Of a stretch of DNA of 64,000 bases, positions 23,200 to 34,837 are shown in pieces (within the stretch, counting starts at the first letter, position 1; every line of letters begins with the position of its first letter). The translations under genes and the position numbers were made by a program. This stretch comes from Peltaster fructicola (taxonomy: Eukaryota; Ascomycota; Dothideomycetes), in assembly GCA_001592805.2 (NCBI GenBank), contig CP051141.1, positions 3,612,294-3,676,293 of the forward strand. Reading direction: 5' to 3'. The notes under the pieces were generated by a model. The model saw only the letters and a list, made by a program, of their open reading frames with translations. It ran no database searches and was not told where the DNA came from.

Positions 23200-23205
23200 T
23201 CAGAT
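23035..23205. repeat. 59-bp tandem repeat, about three units
   Basis: Units begin at GACAGCTTGA at 23035, 23094 and 23153, and each carries GTCAAGTGTCGCCAG. The first two are nearly identical over their shared length; the third diverges after about 45 bp. The third unit runs into the last codons of family copy 3, whose stop is at 23200-23202. Confidence 0.85.
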
Positions 23206-24197
23206 GTCGAAGCAATAGCTCTGTGGATAGCCATGCAGATCGTCGAGGAACTCGACCTCAATGCAGTTGCGGTGACCGTTGCGGAACTGCAGAGGGTAGT
23301 TGAATCGGTTGATCCAGCGACTCATGTCTTGCAGCAGTCCATTGTCGATCCATCTGGCAATGGGAGCAGTTCCGACCAAGGCGAAGCCGTCTCTGATGGT
23401 CAACTTGAACTCGTCCAAGCGCAGGTGGTACAGATTCCACTTGAATGTCTGCAAGTCGTGGGTTGGCATGGTCTCATGGTCCTCACCTTCCTCAAGGCTC
23501 AAGTCAACCAAGTGGTGACTCAGTGGCAACAACTGAACACCCTCACGGAAGAGCATGATGTTGATCTTACGAATGTTCATCCATGGGTGTGGGAAGGAAG
23601 GAAGGCAGAGGATTGGTCGACGAAAGAATGTGAGGAAGCCGTAGATGTCGCCAAACAAGAAGACGCGTGTCTTGATGGTGTGGTCGAGGATCTCAAATCT
23701 GACGCTCTTGGAGACAGAGAGCAAGTTCTTGAGCGCTCCCGCTGGCTTCTTGTGGTAATGCCAGTCTTTGCCAAAGGCGATGGACTCATGTGGAAGCTCG
23801 TCAAGTTCTTCATGATCGTACACGGTTGAGTTGGCGTAAATGACCTCGCCGATGGACATGTCGTAGACCTTGTGGCGGATTTCAAGAGCGAATTCCATGA
23901 ATTTACTGAGTGTGTCAGTGGAAGAAACGCTGCCTCGCAAGCAAACTCACATGGATCCTTGTGGATTCTCGACATGCTCGCGATACGACTGCTTTTTGTC
24001 AGTGCTGGACAGCTGGTTGAATGGTTACAACTTACAGGAATCATGGTTCCGTTCGTGGCGGACATGTACTCTGACAGGTACTGTTGGAACTCGGCAGGCT
24101 CCATTTCTTCTTCCTGCTCCTGCAGGTGGATAGCACGAGCAAGTGCGAGTGCTTCGACAGGCTCCGAAGAGCCAGAGTTGCCAGTCATGGTAGCCAT
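23200..24197 (-). CDS. LPxEIRxxIY-family protein, copy 3
   Basis: Minus-strand exons 24197-24036, 23988-23951 and 23905-23200 give 301 residues. Exon 1 starts MATMTGNSGSSEPVEALALA and is acidic/Gln-rich. Exon 2 is a short SYREHVENPQGS piece. Exon 3 opens KFMEFALEIRHKVYDMSIGE, then shows LKNLLSVSKSVRFEIL and LYHLRLDEFKLTIRDGF. The intron ahead of the motif has the same phase (2) as in copies 1 and 4. The second exon has tandem CAG acceptors 3 nt apart (exon start 23991 or 23988), so one extra Gln is possible. The usual LP of the motif is FA here. The 3' end lies inside a 59-bp tandem repeat. Function unknown. Confidence 0.7.
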
Positions 24198-27100
24198 GTT
24201 GACGAGAAGATGTTGTTAAAGAAGGAAGAAAAGGTGCTGCAGCTCAAAGCAATTTGTGTGCGCACGCGCCTTGGAGCTGACGTTTTAGGCAGTTCTGAAG
24301 GAATTGACGTCAAGTCAAGCAAAGTGATAATCACATGTGAAAGTGGACCGCCAATCAGACTGGCTCTGCGAGGACATCGAAGGATGAGTTTGTACCACTA
24401 ATCACGAGATTCGAGGGCGGTATGCTACTGAGACTCGAAGTGATGTGCTTGGCTGCGCAGGACGTATCACTAGACGCGACAGAAGCAGAGAATCGCTGCC
24501 GCCACACGTTTGAGCAAACGTCACGGTCGAGTTCAGAGCCTGGCAATCACTTCAGTATGGCCACAGCACGAGGTGGGTCATATTTCACTGATGTACTAGG
24601 AGGTGCTGAGTGAAAGCACGTGAAGCACCCAGACCTGCTAGTCAGCTATGCTATGGACTGTTTCACCACACAGTGCCAATCGGAGAAGCCGAATCTCATC
24701 GACAGCATCAGAGTCTACACCACAAGCTGCCTGACGAGCAGCACAACGACCAGGATCCATCAATCGATCAAGCTCAAGAAGTGTCGAGTGTGTATCACGA
24801 GCACATGGACAACCAGCTACATGATGAGCGGGTATCGCGACTCGTGGGCGTCCTTGCCAGGACTCGGCTCGTTCCATGATGATCGTCACATGAGGTTTAG
24901 ATTACAAGCTCTGGGGAACCCCTGCTTTTCCTCTCGAACGACTGAGGGTCATGCCTTCGCGAAGAGCTCATATCACTCGGGCATCAGTGCAGTAAGAGCA
25001 TGGACATTCACATTGATGGGACTCGACGACCAGAAGTTACATCAGAAGCGTGGACGGCGAGGACTGGAAGCATGAGGATCGAAGATGGCTATGAATGAGG
25101 CGTGAGGGACAAGGGATCTTAGCTGCGTCGTCCACGAGAGACAGGAGCTCGATCATGAAAGCCTGCAAGCGAAATGCTTTGCCTTTGAGAAGATCTTCCA
25201 CCAAACACGACGCTCAACATCTCTACTCGTCGAAATGTACTTGTGTCTAGTCGCTAAGTCGGCCTTCACAACTCTTGTGCTGTTTGTGGTACCTAGTCCC
25301 TGATCTGAGGCAGATGTGCTGCTCGTACCGTGCGGCTACGATGTTTATGCTGTTTCTTGCGACCTAGACGCTACACGATTCCCAGACAGCCTAATTGGCT
25401 ATTGGTCACGTTGTGCAGTGATAATGAAGGTCGTGCTCGCGGCGATAACACGCGACGCTGCGCTCAACCGGATAGTGCACTTGGCATGACGACTGCGAAT
25501 AGGACAGTTGAGGATGTCGATGAGCCCTTCGAGAGGCACCGTAGACGTGCAATGTCAGCTTCCTGAGTACCCAAGTGTTCGTCCTCGTGCTGCTCGTCGA
25601 TAGCACGAAGCAGCGTTTCAACGCTGTTCGGGAGCCGTGGTGTCCGCTGATCGGCAAGTCCTCTCAGCAGACACTCTAAGGCCATGATCGTGTCGCTCAA
25701 GGAAGCAGTGTACCGAGGAAACGCGTAGGATGGAGAGCAGTCCATGGCAAACAGCAACGTCGACCGTGTTGCGGTTTGATTGATGAGCTGTCAAGACCAC
25801 TTCGGTGAGGTATACTTGCGAAGCTCAGATAGTCATGGCCTTGTGTCTTGAGCATGGAGGATGATGCTAATTTGGGAGGTGGAGGTGCTGGTGTTGTGTG
25901 GTAATATCCCTACTAGCGTACAGCGCATCTGCAGTAGCCAAGGAAACCTGGGACGTCTGTCCTCCCTTGGCGACAGATGACAACCTAGGGTGACAACGAA
26001 AGATGATCTTGAAGGTCAAATGATAGTGATGAGAAAGTGTTGGTGAGTGTTTGTACTTACATCTCGCGGGCACTGTCTACAGCGAGCGACATCGACGGAG
26101 ACGATAGGCTGCTGTAGCCAACAGGAGGCGTGTACGATGTATGCTCAGGATCATTACGACTTACAATTCGTCCTGGCATAGTCAGACCGCCGAGAGATCC
26201 TCGCAGCAATGTGTCGCGAAGTCAACGCCACAGCCCCAATGGAACGACCATCTCGTCGTCCTTGAGTCTTCACAAGCATTCGTGGCTTCTTAGGTTTGGC
26301 CAAGCTGCAGATGCGCTGCCGCTCACGTGGGCTCGTAGATGTTGTTCCATCTGAGATGCTTATCAAACAGACATCCTAGCATAGCGTTGGTCCTTGAGCA
26401 TGTGCGTCTGACAGCACCATCTAGATACTGAGGTGCCTACATGGAGCCGGACGTCTGTCAAGCATCGCTCAGGAGAGGTCAGGGTATGGTATCAAACGCG
26501 TTGCTTGTAGTATCACAATGTGTGTGCTCAGTGGTCAGTCCTTGATGGAGATGAACCATGGCGCATGGCTCACGATTGAAGGGCAGCTTGCTTAAGCTTG
26601 CCATAGCGACGACGCATGTTCTGCATGAGCTTCGGGTTCGACAGAATGCGTAGAGTGGTCCGCCGACGAGGTGGTGTCCTTCTTCTGCTTGATATGTGCG
26701 TCCATCCAGATGAAGCTTATGGTTCATCGTCAGAGGAGAGATCGTCGAGCGTGCTTGTACCCATGACTGAATCGTGGCAGCTGTGGCCTTCTTCGAGCAA
26801 GCAGATTCTTTCGCAACTGACCAAACTCTTTCTCTTGCCACCCGAGCGCCCTTGTGTATGTCCAATCTCTTGCTACCAGCCACGCTGCTCTTCCGTCATC
26901 AGGCCTGTTATTAACAGTAATGTGCGATATGATGTGTGGTACGCCGTCAAACCGAGGGAAGATTGTCAACTGCTGCAGCGTCGTGCAGCCCTGGAATGGT
27001 GGTTACAGGTGCGCTCGCCCGACCGCAGTGTGTAATGTCGTCCTTCGGGCGCAATGCACATGCTGATTGATCGGCTCAACGTTGGCCGTAAGCATTATCT

Positions 27101-27238
27101 CTGATGATGGCTTCGAGTTACGTTGTCGAGTTCGAGTCTCGAACGACGGCGTGCTCAGAAATGCACACAGGTATGTATGATACCTGCTCTTCGATGTCAG
27201 CAACTATCGCCTCGACAATGCTCTGCTAGACCGTGACC
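24198..27238. other. 3-kb stretch without a supported gene
   Basis: Many short frames on both strands, none recognisable. The best is a minus-strand C terminus ending at 26570 (RILSNPKLMQNMRRRYGKLK just before the stop), but the same frame has a TAA about 50 codons upstream. I treat it as a possible relic only. Confidence 0.45.
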
Positions 27239-28173
27239 ATGTCGCTGCAAACATTCGGATATGATGCTCAAGACTGGGCACCTGGGCGGGCGTATCTGGC
27301 GCCTGGATACGACAGTTTTGTTGCTCGTTTTGCGACTGTGGTTGCACCTCCAGTCTTGCTGCAGCATAAATTGGGAGAATCGCACTGTATGAGCTGACGC
27401 CGGCTACAGCGAGCTCCTTTCCAGTGGTAATTGTCCACGGAATCAACACTCCTGCACTTGGTATGCTCGACTTGGCTCGAGAGGTACGAAAGCTGCAGCC
27501 TCGAGCTCACATTGTCTTATTCGATCTCTGGGGCCATGGTATGTCGGACACTCCTGCTGTAGCACATACGCCAGAAGTGTTTTGCTCTCAAATCGAGCTT
27601 GTGCTTGCTCACATGAAGTGGCAGAGCGCACATTTCGTTGGCTTCTCCTTTGGTGCTTCGACCGTTGTTTCATTCATCCTGGGCAATCATGAGAAGATCT
27701 TGTCAGCGGCGCTTCTTGCTCCTGCCGGGTTGTTGAAGATCAGTACCGAGATGGAAAGAATGCTCGAGGATTCTAGGCTGAAGAAGGAGGCAACTGATGT
27801 GGTTTTCGAGTATCTCGGTGGTAGGCCAAGTCGAGAAACATCAGACCTGGAGGCGCCGTTGACAGGTGAGCCGCTCGCTGTCGCTCTTCGACAGTGGGAG
27901 TTAGTGGAGCATCTGGGTTACCGCCATAGTGTGCTAAGTATGTTTCGAGATGGAGGTGCTAGAGGTCGGGAGGAGTACTTCGCACGAGCAGCTCGTAGTG
28001 ATACGAAGATCTTCGCCGTTGTTGCTGAGTTGGACGATGTGTGTTCGATCAGTGCGTTGGAGAGGCTTGGATTCGAGGATGTGGTGATGGTGGAAGGTGT
28101 TGGGCATGCATTCGTTCGTGCAGTTCCCGCTCGAGTCGCACTTCTCCTGGACGAGTTCTGGAAGAAGCTGTGA
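27239..28173 (+). CDS. Alpha/beta hydrolase, interrupted by a probable 1-nt frameshift
   Basis: The frame from ATG 27239 (MSLQTFGYDAQDWAPG) reads well to QHKLG and then turns out of phase. One extra G in the run 27373-27375 joins it to IALYELTPATASSFPVVIVH and on to the stop at 28171-28173, about 311 residues. The hydrolase core is complete: HG oxyanion motif (VVIVHGINTP), DLWGHGMSD, nucleophile elbow GFSFGAS (Ser about 137), an acid in AVVAELDDV and the His in VEGVGHAF. It belongs to the broad esterase/peptidase-like alpha/beta hydrolase family. It has no signal peptide and its substrate is unknown. A 23-nt intron could be drawn instead but is too short for this genome. Confidence 0.7.
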
Positions 28174-29767
28174 ATGGTCTGATGATGAAGATGTCAGCCT
28201 GTGGCACTGGAGTCACCGCAAGACCAGGAGTCTTCGTAGCAGTAGTATGTCATGCAGTGACAGCTCAGATCGTGTACCTCCTCTGCATAGCTAGCAGCCT
28301 GAGTCTTTCTCACGATCTAGTGTGACCATAGTGCCGACAGCAGGTTCATTTCTGTTGTGGACAGCATTTCAGCAGACGCCGTAAGGAGAGCTCATGAGCT
28401 GCGAGCTTCTTCGACGAAACGAGAAGTGACACAAAGTACAGCACTCGGCGACGCATGACCTGCTGCATACCCGTCGCACTGTGTGTATCTTCCACCTCTT
28501 GCCAAGAGTGCTGTTGTCTGACTGGATGAGCTCGATCATGTCTGGTTGAGCTGGGCGTTGATGCGTTAGCAGCCAGATCTATAGCAACTTAGCGCTGTTA
28601 TAATGGCTGCCATCTCCCGGCGTAGGAGAGAAGACTATCATTTTGATGGAGGAGGAGAAGGGAAGCTGCTTGGTCTCTCTGACTGGTGGTTGTATTGTGT
28701 TGACGACTCGAGCCGCGAGCGCTATTGTGCGATGCGCTGTCTTCCCTGCACAAGACGATGCTCAATCAAGGCCCTGTTACGAGCACCGCACTGTCAGTGG
28801 TCTCGGAGCAGCGGTGATAGGCACTGGACATTGTTCGATGTGTGCAAGGATGAGGCAGACTCCAAGGACATGGAGTTATGTTTCACTCCAGCTTTCCCGC
28901 AAAGCTAGGCCCGAAGAAGAAGTTATGAACCACAGCACTACAACCAGCATTGAGGCGATGGCATCGTCGCAAGGAGAGCATATACAGTGTGCCGAACATT
29001 GCTAATACTGCTGTATAGACTATACGGCTACATAGCCTGATTACTCGATCGTATCAATTGCTGTTGCTAGAGCTGTAGCGCATGGTATAGGTCTCTTGTT
29101 CAGTCTCAGTGTGTCTTGTGGAGGTGGTGTTGCGCTGCATCTCTTGAGCAATCCTAGGTTCCTGTGAGATGCAGCGTGATGTGACGCACTGTGTTGACAA
29201 CACTTCCTGAACAGCTGGTCTGCTGCCAGTCTGGATTGGACATCGCCGCGGATCTTGCGCAGGAGGAACCATTGCCAGGCGAGCTTAATGTATCCCTTTG
29301 GATATCACTCGTCTGCCTCAGAGTGGAGGAGAGCAACCAGTGTTTGACTCTCGCTTGCAGACTCAACGTGAAAGACAGACATGGCTCATCCTCCATGATG
29401 CAGAGCACGTCTTTTGCCCATTTCCTGAACGATGCTGCAGCAGCTGTCACTATGATTGTGAGTGAGAAGCATACGTCTGCTGGTCCCAAGCCGTTGATAT
29501 TACTCTCAACTGTTCGAGAAGATCGTTTGAAATCGCCTACCGCAGTCCCAATCAGCGTTCATGTGTTGTGGGCGATTGCGCTTTCGAGTGCGACCTCCAC
29601 ACTAACGTCCTGCTCTGCCACAGTAGTGAGCCCTGGGCATTGATACAGACCCGCCACATAGCTTGAGCCAATGTGACTGGAACGCCCAGTGACTGGTAGA
29701 AGTCGGCCACATTCCTATAAAGACTGTGCGACATCGTCCATCTTCCCTGCTCTATCGATCAACAAAC
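28174..29767. other. 1.6-kb stretch without a supported gene
   Basis: Frames such as 29191-29643 (+) and 29154-29489 (-) overlap each other and match no family that I know. No repeat was recognised. Confidence 0.45.
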
Positions 29768-30343
29768 ATGTCTGAACACAACTCACCTCCGCTCAGATCT
29801 GGGCTCGATTCAGGAGCTCAGATATCATGCCTGTCACTGGAGAGCCTGCTCCTCATGAAGTATGTGCACTCATGTTGGCTGCGCTCCCACTGACAGATCA
29901 GACTTTAGCTCCTCCCACAGCGACAACCAAATCTTGGTGAGTGGCCTTCCAAGCCACCAAAGTCCTAGTGATCCGACAGTGACTTGCTGGACCTACCTGT
30001 TGAGATACGACGGCAAATATACAGCACACTGTACACTTCACTTCGATGGAGCGAACATTCTGCAAGGCATGGCCTCAGTCGCTTCCAAAGTCAGCAATTC
30101 TCCTGTCATCTTTCTGTGCTTGAACTCAAGGAGTTTCAGCTTAGGATTCAGTCCGCCCTGTGGAACCACAAATGGTATGCATAGCGGAAAGGTATCATTC
30201 TGAGGGATCTTGAGCTCGCCATCAATACAAGCATGTTTCCCATGAGATACGAGGAGGGATGGAAGAGGGAGATCGCACTGGGTGTTGACTTCAGGGCCGA
30301 GAAGGTAGTGGCGTGTCCCATTACGGAGGACACTGCTTTGTAG
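29768..30343 (+). pseudogene. Decayed LPxEIRxxIY-family copy
   Basis: A start at 29768 (MSEHNSPPLRSGLDSGAQIS) and introns at about 29860-29896 and 29936-29979 lead into DLLDLPVEIRRQIYSTLY, the family motif. Only some 35 residues later comes LSVLELKEFQLRIQ, which in intact copies lies 100 or more residues further on, so an internal deletion is likely. An in-frame TAG stands at 30182-30184. Beyond it the same frame goes on to a family-like C terminus (LRDLELAINTSMFPMRYEEG) that ends at TAG 30341-30343. The exon-2 donor also seems shifted by one G (TT|G|GTGAGT), putting the motif exon out of phase. Several independent lesions make a sequencing artefact unlikely here. Confidence 0.65.
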
Positions 30344-30683
30344 GCGGATGCTGACGCTGTCGCCCTTGCTCAGCAGTCCGAAGCCGTGAGCATTCGGGCA
30401 AGAACACCAGATGTTAGTGTCTGCGAGAAGGTTTGGCAGAAGAGATACGTATACTGGCTGTGACAACAGACTTGTGGGAGTTGTCTGGTATCGCGATCGT
30501 CTCGGGAGTGCCCACTGCATTCGAAGCGAGAGGAAGTTACTTGTGACTGCGAGATGTGGAACAAAGGAACGATTGAATCGTCTAAGAGTACTGTAAGTGA
30601 TTTAGCTGTGCATGCTCTTATAGCATACTACTCTCGTGCGTCGTACTTCCGCCCTCCTAGAACCTACCACATACCTTTCGATT
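30344..30683. other. Intergenic region, no gene seen
   Basis: About 340 bp between the pseudogene and family copy 4, presumably holding the promoter of copy 4. Confidence 0.5.
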
Positions 30684-31625
30684 ATGGCGCAACCAAAGGC
30701 TGTAGATGGCGAGCTCAAGCTCAGTAAAGTGAGCAGCTTCGCTGTGATATCGTCATCATGCTGATCAGGAGCAGGAATATAAAGCGCACATCACCAAGTT
30801 GAGCAAGGGAACATTGTAAGTACACTTTCACTCCTTCTCGACGGGACTTACCTGTGTAGCGACTTCATGGGCCTCCCGCTGGAGATTCGTAATGAAGTCT
30901 ATCGCCTCTCCAGTGATATGCACATCACTGTCAAGCACTTCCCACATGCGTTCCGATCCAAGAGTAAGCCTTCGAAGCCTGGACATTGGGGAAAGCGAGT
31001 CTACCGTTCGAAGGTGGACGTCCTCAGTGGCCGCTACCACTGCTGCTTTGCGGACCTAATCGAGGTGTCGAATGTAGTCCGCCATGAGGTACTGGCGATC
31101 GTACTTGGCGAGCGTTGGATGACTTTCGACGGTGCGATGGAGATGTATGCCTTCTTGTGCACCACTGCAATTGGAAGAGAGGCTGCTCGCTACATTCGTT
31201 TCGTCGATCTTCATGTCGACAGACAGACAATCGATCTGTTTCCTCATCCACGGCGAATGGACATCTTTCTGGAAGGATATCTCTCTGCGTATGCACGCGA
31301 GCATCCCACCACTCGAATAGCTAAGCGGCACTGGGAACAGTCGCTAGGATTGCTGCAACTGAAGCAACTTGCACTTACATGGCCGTCCATCATCCCTGGA
31401 ACGGTGATTCGAGAATGGAATGGACCAGGGCACGATCTTGTTGTCAACGAAATGTACCAAGAGTACATCGAGCGACTCATCGTTCCATCCAACTTCCCGA
31501 TCAGTTTCTGGCGGAATTGGGCGTCAGAGATACAGATTTGGGCTGATCATTTGTGTGAGGGCGGCCATAAGGCTGTTGCAATCGAAGATGGAGAGGTCCG
31601 TATACACTGGCACACTACTCTCTAG
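30684..31625 (+). CDS. LPxEIRxxIY-family protein, copy 4
   Basis: Three exons: 30684-30728, 30769-30815 and 30860-31625, giving 285 residues. Exon 1 is MAQPKAVDGELKLSK. Exon 2 is a 15-residue piece with EYKAHITKLSKGT and is 47 nt long, the same as exon 2 of copy 1. Exon 3 opens FDFMGLPLEIRNEVYRLSSD. Further marks are DLIEVSNVVRHEVLAIVLGE, an ARYIRFVDLHV strand and LGLLQLKQLALTWP. Intron phases are 0 and 2, as in copies 1 and 3. It is predicted soluble and intracellular. It lies next to a decayed copy on the same strand, which suggests tandem duplication. Function unknown. Confidence 0.72.
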
Positions 31626-34600
31626 ACGAGCAAGTCTTCCCACGGAGACTTCTTGCAACTGTCCATGATCGAGACTATGCGGTGACCTATCGACATGAAC
31701 GGTGCCTGAGTGCTGGATGTCACACTGATGGAAGTTTGGGTTGTAAGCTGAGAGACGATAGGTATGCCATATAGTTAGGTGCTGAAGCTCAACATCTGCC
31801 TCGCTGTAGTGTGCAGCGATGGCCGAGTCTGTCATTTGAATGCTTTCTGTGCCAGCCAGGATCGTATGCGGTAGTGGTAAGTCGTCGATTGGTTAGCAGA
31901 CCGCTTGTAATCGTGTGAACAGCGATGCTGCTGCAAGACTGACGCAGTGCTTATCATTGCCAACCCGACATCTGCCATCGTAGTGGTGTTGTAGCTCGTC
32001 GGTATGTCTTGTCTCTGCTGCACAAAGTGACATGTCGCTTCGAGCTCTGGACCAAAACTGACGAGAGAGTGCTTAGGAACGTAGTTCTGGTGCGTCTCCC
32101 AGCAGACGCCTTCGTAATGTCTTGCATGATGGATTGTCTTGCAAGAAGGTTGGTCTGACTGTGATCTGGGATGAATTTTGACGATGTGCGGTGGGTATTG
32201 CATGGGACCAGCCGACTGCATCAGAGTAGGGAGGACACTCCTGTTCATTGTGATATGTGCTTATTGACAGGATGCTTCGCCAGCGGCAATATGCCGTGCT
32301 CTTCGAGTGCGGGATCGCATCATCTTTTCGACTGCAGTACTGTGAGTGATGCTCTGATGCACATTTGCATGCCGAGGATGTGCTCCTGCTCTCACTGCCG
32401 ATGTTCTGTTGTTGTCTTGGCATCGATAACCGTCGAAGTCACCAGCTACGAGATGCTACTCTTGGTGGTGTTTGGCTATGTTGACGATTGCACTCCGCCC
32501 ATGATATCGACCACGGTCTCTGCTACGCATGCTGTTCAGACTGCTCCCGCAAGGACAATCCTGTAGTGCTCCGTATCACCATGAGTCTGTGGTCACTACC
32601 AGAACGCTGTTTGTCTTCTCCATCTGCATTGATACCATTGTTCTCCTGCTCTTCAGCTGGCGATGGTGACTCTGACGGCGTGCTCGGCTACTGGCGACTG
32701 CGATGTACAGCTCTGGTAGGCTTGCAGTCCTGTTGCGCTTGTCCATGGCGGCAGGGTGTGGCACTGGTAGCTTGACATCTGTCAGGCCGCTACCTGGTAA
32801 AGTTTGCTTCTGGACCGAGCTGTTTGTGACAGCAATCTTACGTATTGCTGTTGGCATTTATGACGGGGTGTCTTCTAGTCTGCGCATACTCTCTCGATGT
32901 GGGCTGCCTAGCTCTGCAGTGTAGAAGACGAATCGCCGTGCTGTATAGCATTACAAGCACACGACATGATCCTTAGTCTTTCGCTTAACCTTCATGGTCG
33001 ACGATAACCAGTCATGCTTCTACCATCGGCCACCGGACAGTGGATCTGACCCGGCGAGCATCAGTCGGAAGCTTTGCATGCCACAGATGCACTCTGTGAG
33101 GCTTGGTGCCGTGTCGAGGCGTGATGCTGTAGTGGTGCAGCTCTAGGCCAGTCGAGAAGTCTTGCGAGCGCACAATGATCCACGCCAGCGTCCTCGTGGT
33201 GCAGACAATTGGATGCTGCTGCTCAGATTCGACTTGATGAGTGATCGACGATTAGTAACGAAAGATGTTGAGTCTCGGCATGGAAGAGATGTGTTGTGCT
33301 CGGGAATGCTGGCCAAGCGCATTGCGTGACGTAGGCATTGAAGAGCGCGACACATCGTCACCACCTTTCTTTTCTGCAACAACCTGCAACAACTTTCTAT
33401 CCACACTGCTCTCACTCTTCTGCGACGTTCTGCAGGCTCAGACGGCCGTCAGTGCATAGGTCCGATCAGTCGACTGCTCGCTAGCTGCACCTACAATAAC
33501 GTCATGCGCCGAGCTTTCTTCCAGCCTCATACAGTATGGATACGCCTCATCACGAGGTATATGAGCGGCGGATTGTGGAAGCACCTGCAGCGCAGGCCTA
33601 CTGAGGTTCCAGATCATGTTGCGTGTTCATTCACACCTCACCAGACCGCCAATGTCATTACCTCCTCGATTACCTCCAGCCACCTAGCCATAAACGCTAC
33701 CGCAGCATCCTTGTGGTAGCCTACGCTATCTGCAGCTCATCGTAGTGGCCGCCGACGCCGATCACCAATCTCACATGGCAACATTGCGGAGATTGTATAC
33801 TTGCGAAGAAAGAGCAGGGTAGACTCCTGAGCTGTCCAAACCTCGAGAAATAGCAGGCTATACATGTAGTCAACGGTAACAGGCGGGAACACGCGCCTGG
33901 GATGCCTCCTCATGATGCTACAACCCGCAATCGAGTGCATACATCTATACTCGAGAGCAACCCAGCGGTGGACAATCGAACGAGGAAACACATGCATCCG
34001 AGGCTCATATTTGAGCTCCTGGGAACATCAGACGCAATACACTCGAATCGAGAACGCCTGCCGGATGCCCTCATGTCTTAAGACAAATGCATTGGAATAG
34101 CTCCGCGGAAGACCTCCAGACACCAGAGAGCGTCGGCGTACGCTGCGCCGATAGCTCGACCTGGCTACTGTTCCGTCTCAAGCGAGTCAGAGAGCGGTGC
34201 CTGAATATGTCATTACCTCATGCCTTGTGCTGGGATGGCCCACAGCTCAAGATTGCTTCGGTAAACTTGCTCCAAGATCGAATGTCATTCGAGGATACTG
34301 TCGAGTCCAGCCATTCCAACAATGGCTTTCAGTCTTTCAAGTGTCCTCACAAGCACAAGGTTTTCTCGCTTCCCGCTGTCAATATGCTTGAGAGCGTCTT
34401 TGAGTTTGACCATCGGCAGAAGGGTTCACCCCGCAAAGAGATCTTCTGGTTTCCCCTGACCAGCATCAGGAACGATGATGCTTAGTCGGAAGCTTCAAAC
34501 TCTATCTTTGCCTCAGCTGGCCAAGATCGATCGCTTTGAGTACCAATGACAATCTACTTGACACAGGCTATGGGCCGTGTGTGAGATGTTCAACATAACC

Positions 34601-34837
34601 TTGGATATCGTGCTCAGACTTTGCCAACGAGAAGCCTTCCGCAGAGTTGGCCACCGAGGTAGACCAACATCGGCTGCCCCAGAACCTCCAGCAAAACTTT
34701 GACTGGTATCACAGCATTCGCCAACGGCATGCTTCGAGCAGAATCACCCACCGAGGTAAGTCAAGCATTCGAGTCATGGTAGGTCAGTGATAAGTACTTG
34801 GGGTGTTTTCATCGTTGTCGAGGGCACATCATTCACA
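31626..34837. other. 3.2-kb stretch without a supported gene
   Basis: Only short unconvincing frames. The longest clean one is 34087-34485 (+, 132 codons, starting MHWNSSAEDLQTPESVGVRC). It matches nothing I know and is not called. A small direct duplication lies at 34621-34763. Confidence 0.45.
34621..34763. repeat. Short direct repeat, two diverged copies
   Basis: Two copies of about 45 bp start with GCCAACG at about 34622 and 34719, share ACCCACCGAGGTA-like ends (first copy GCCACCGAGGTA), and lie about 97 bp apart, just upstream of a secreted-protein gene. Confidence 0.55.
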
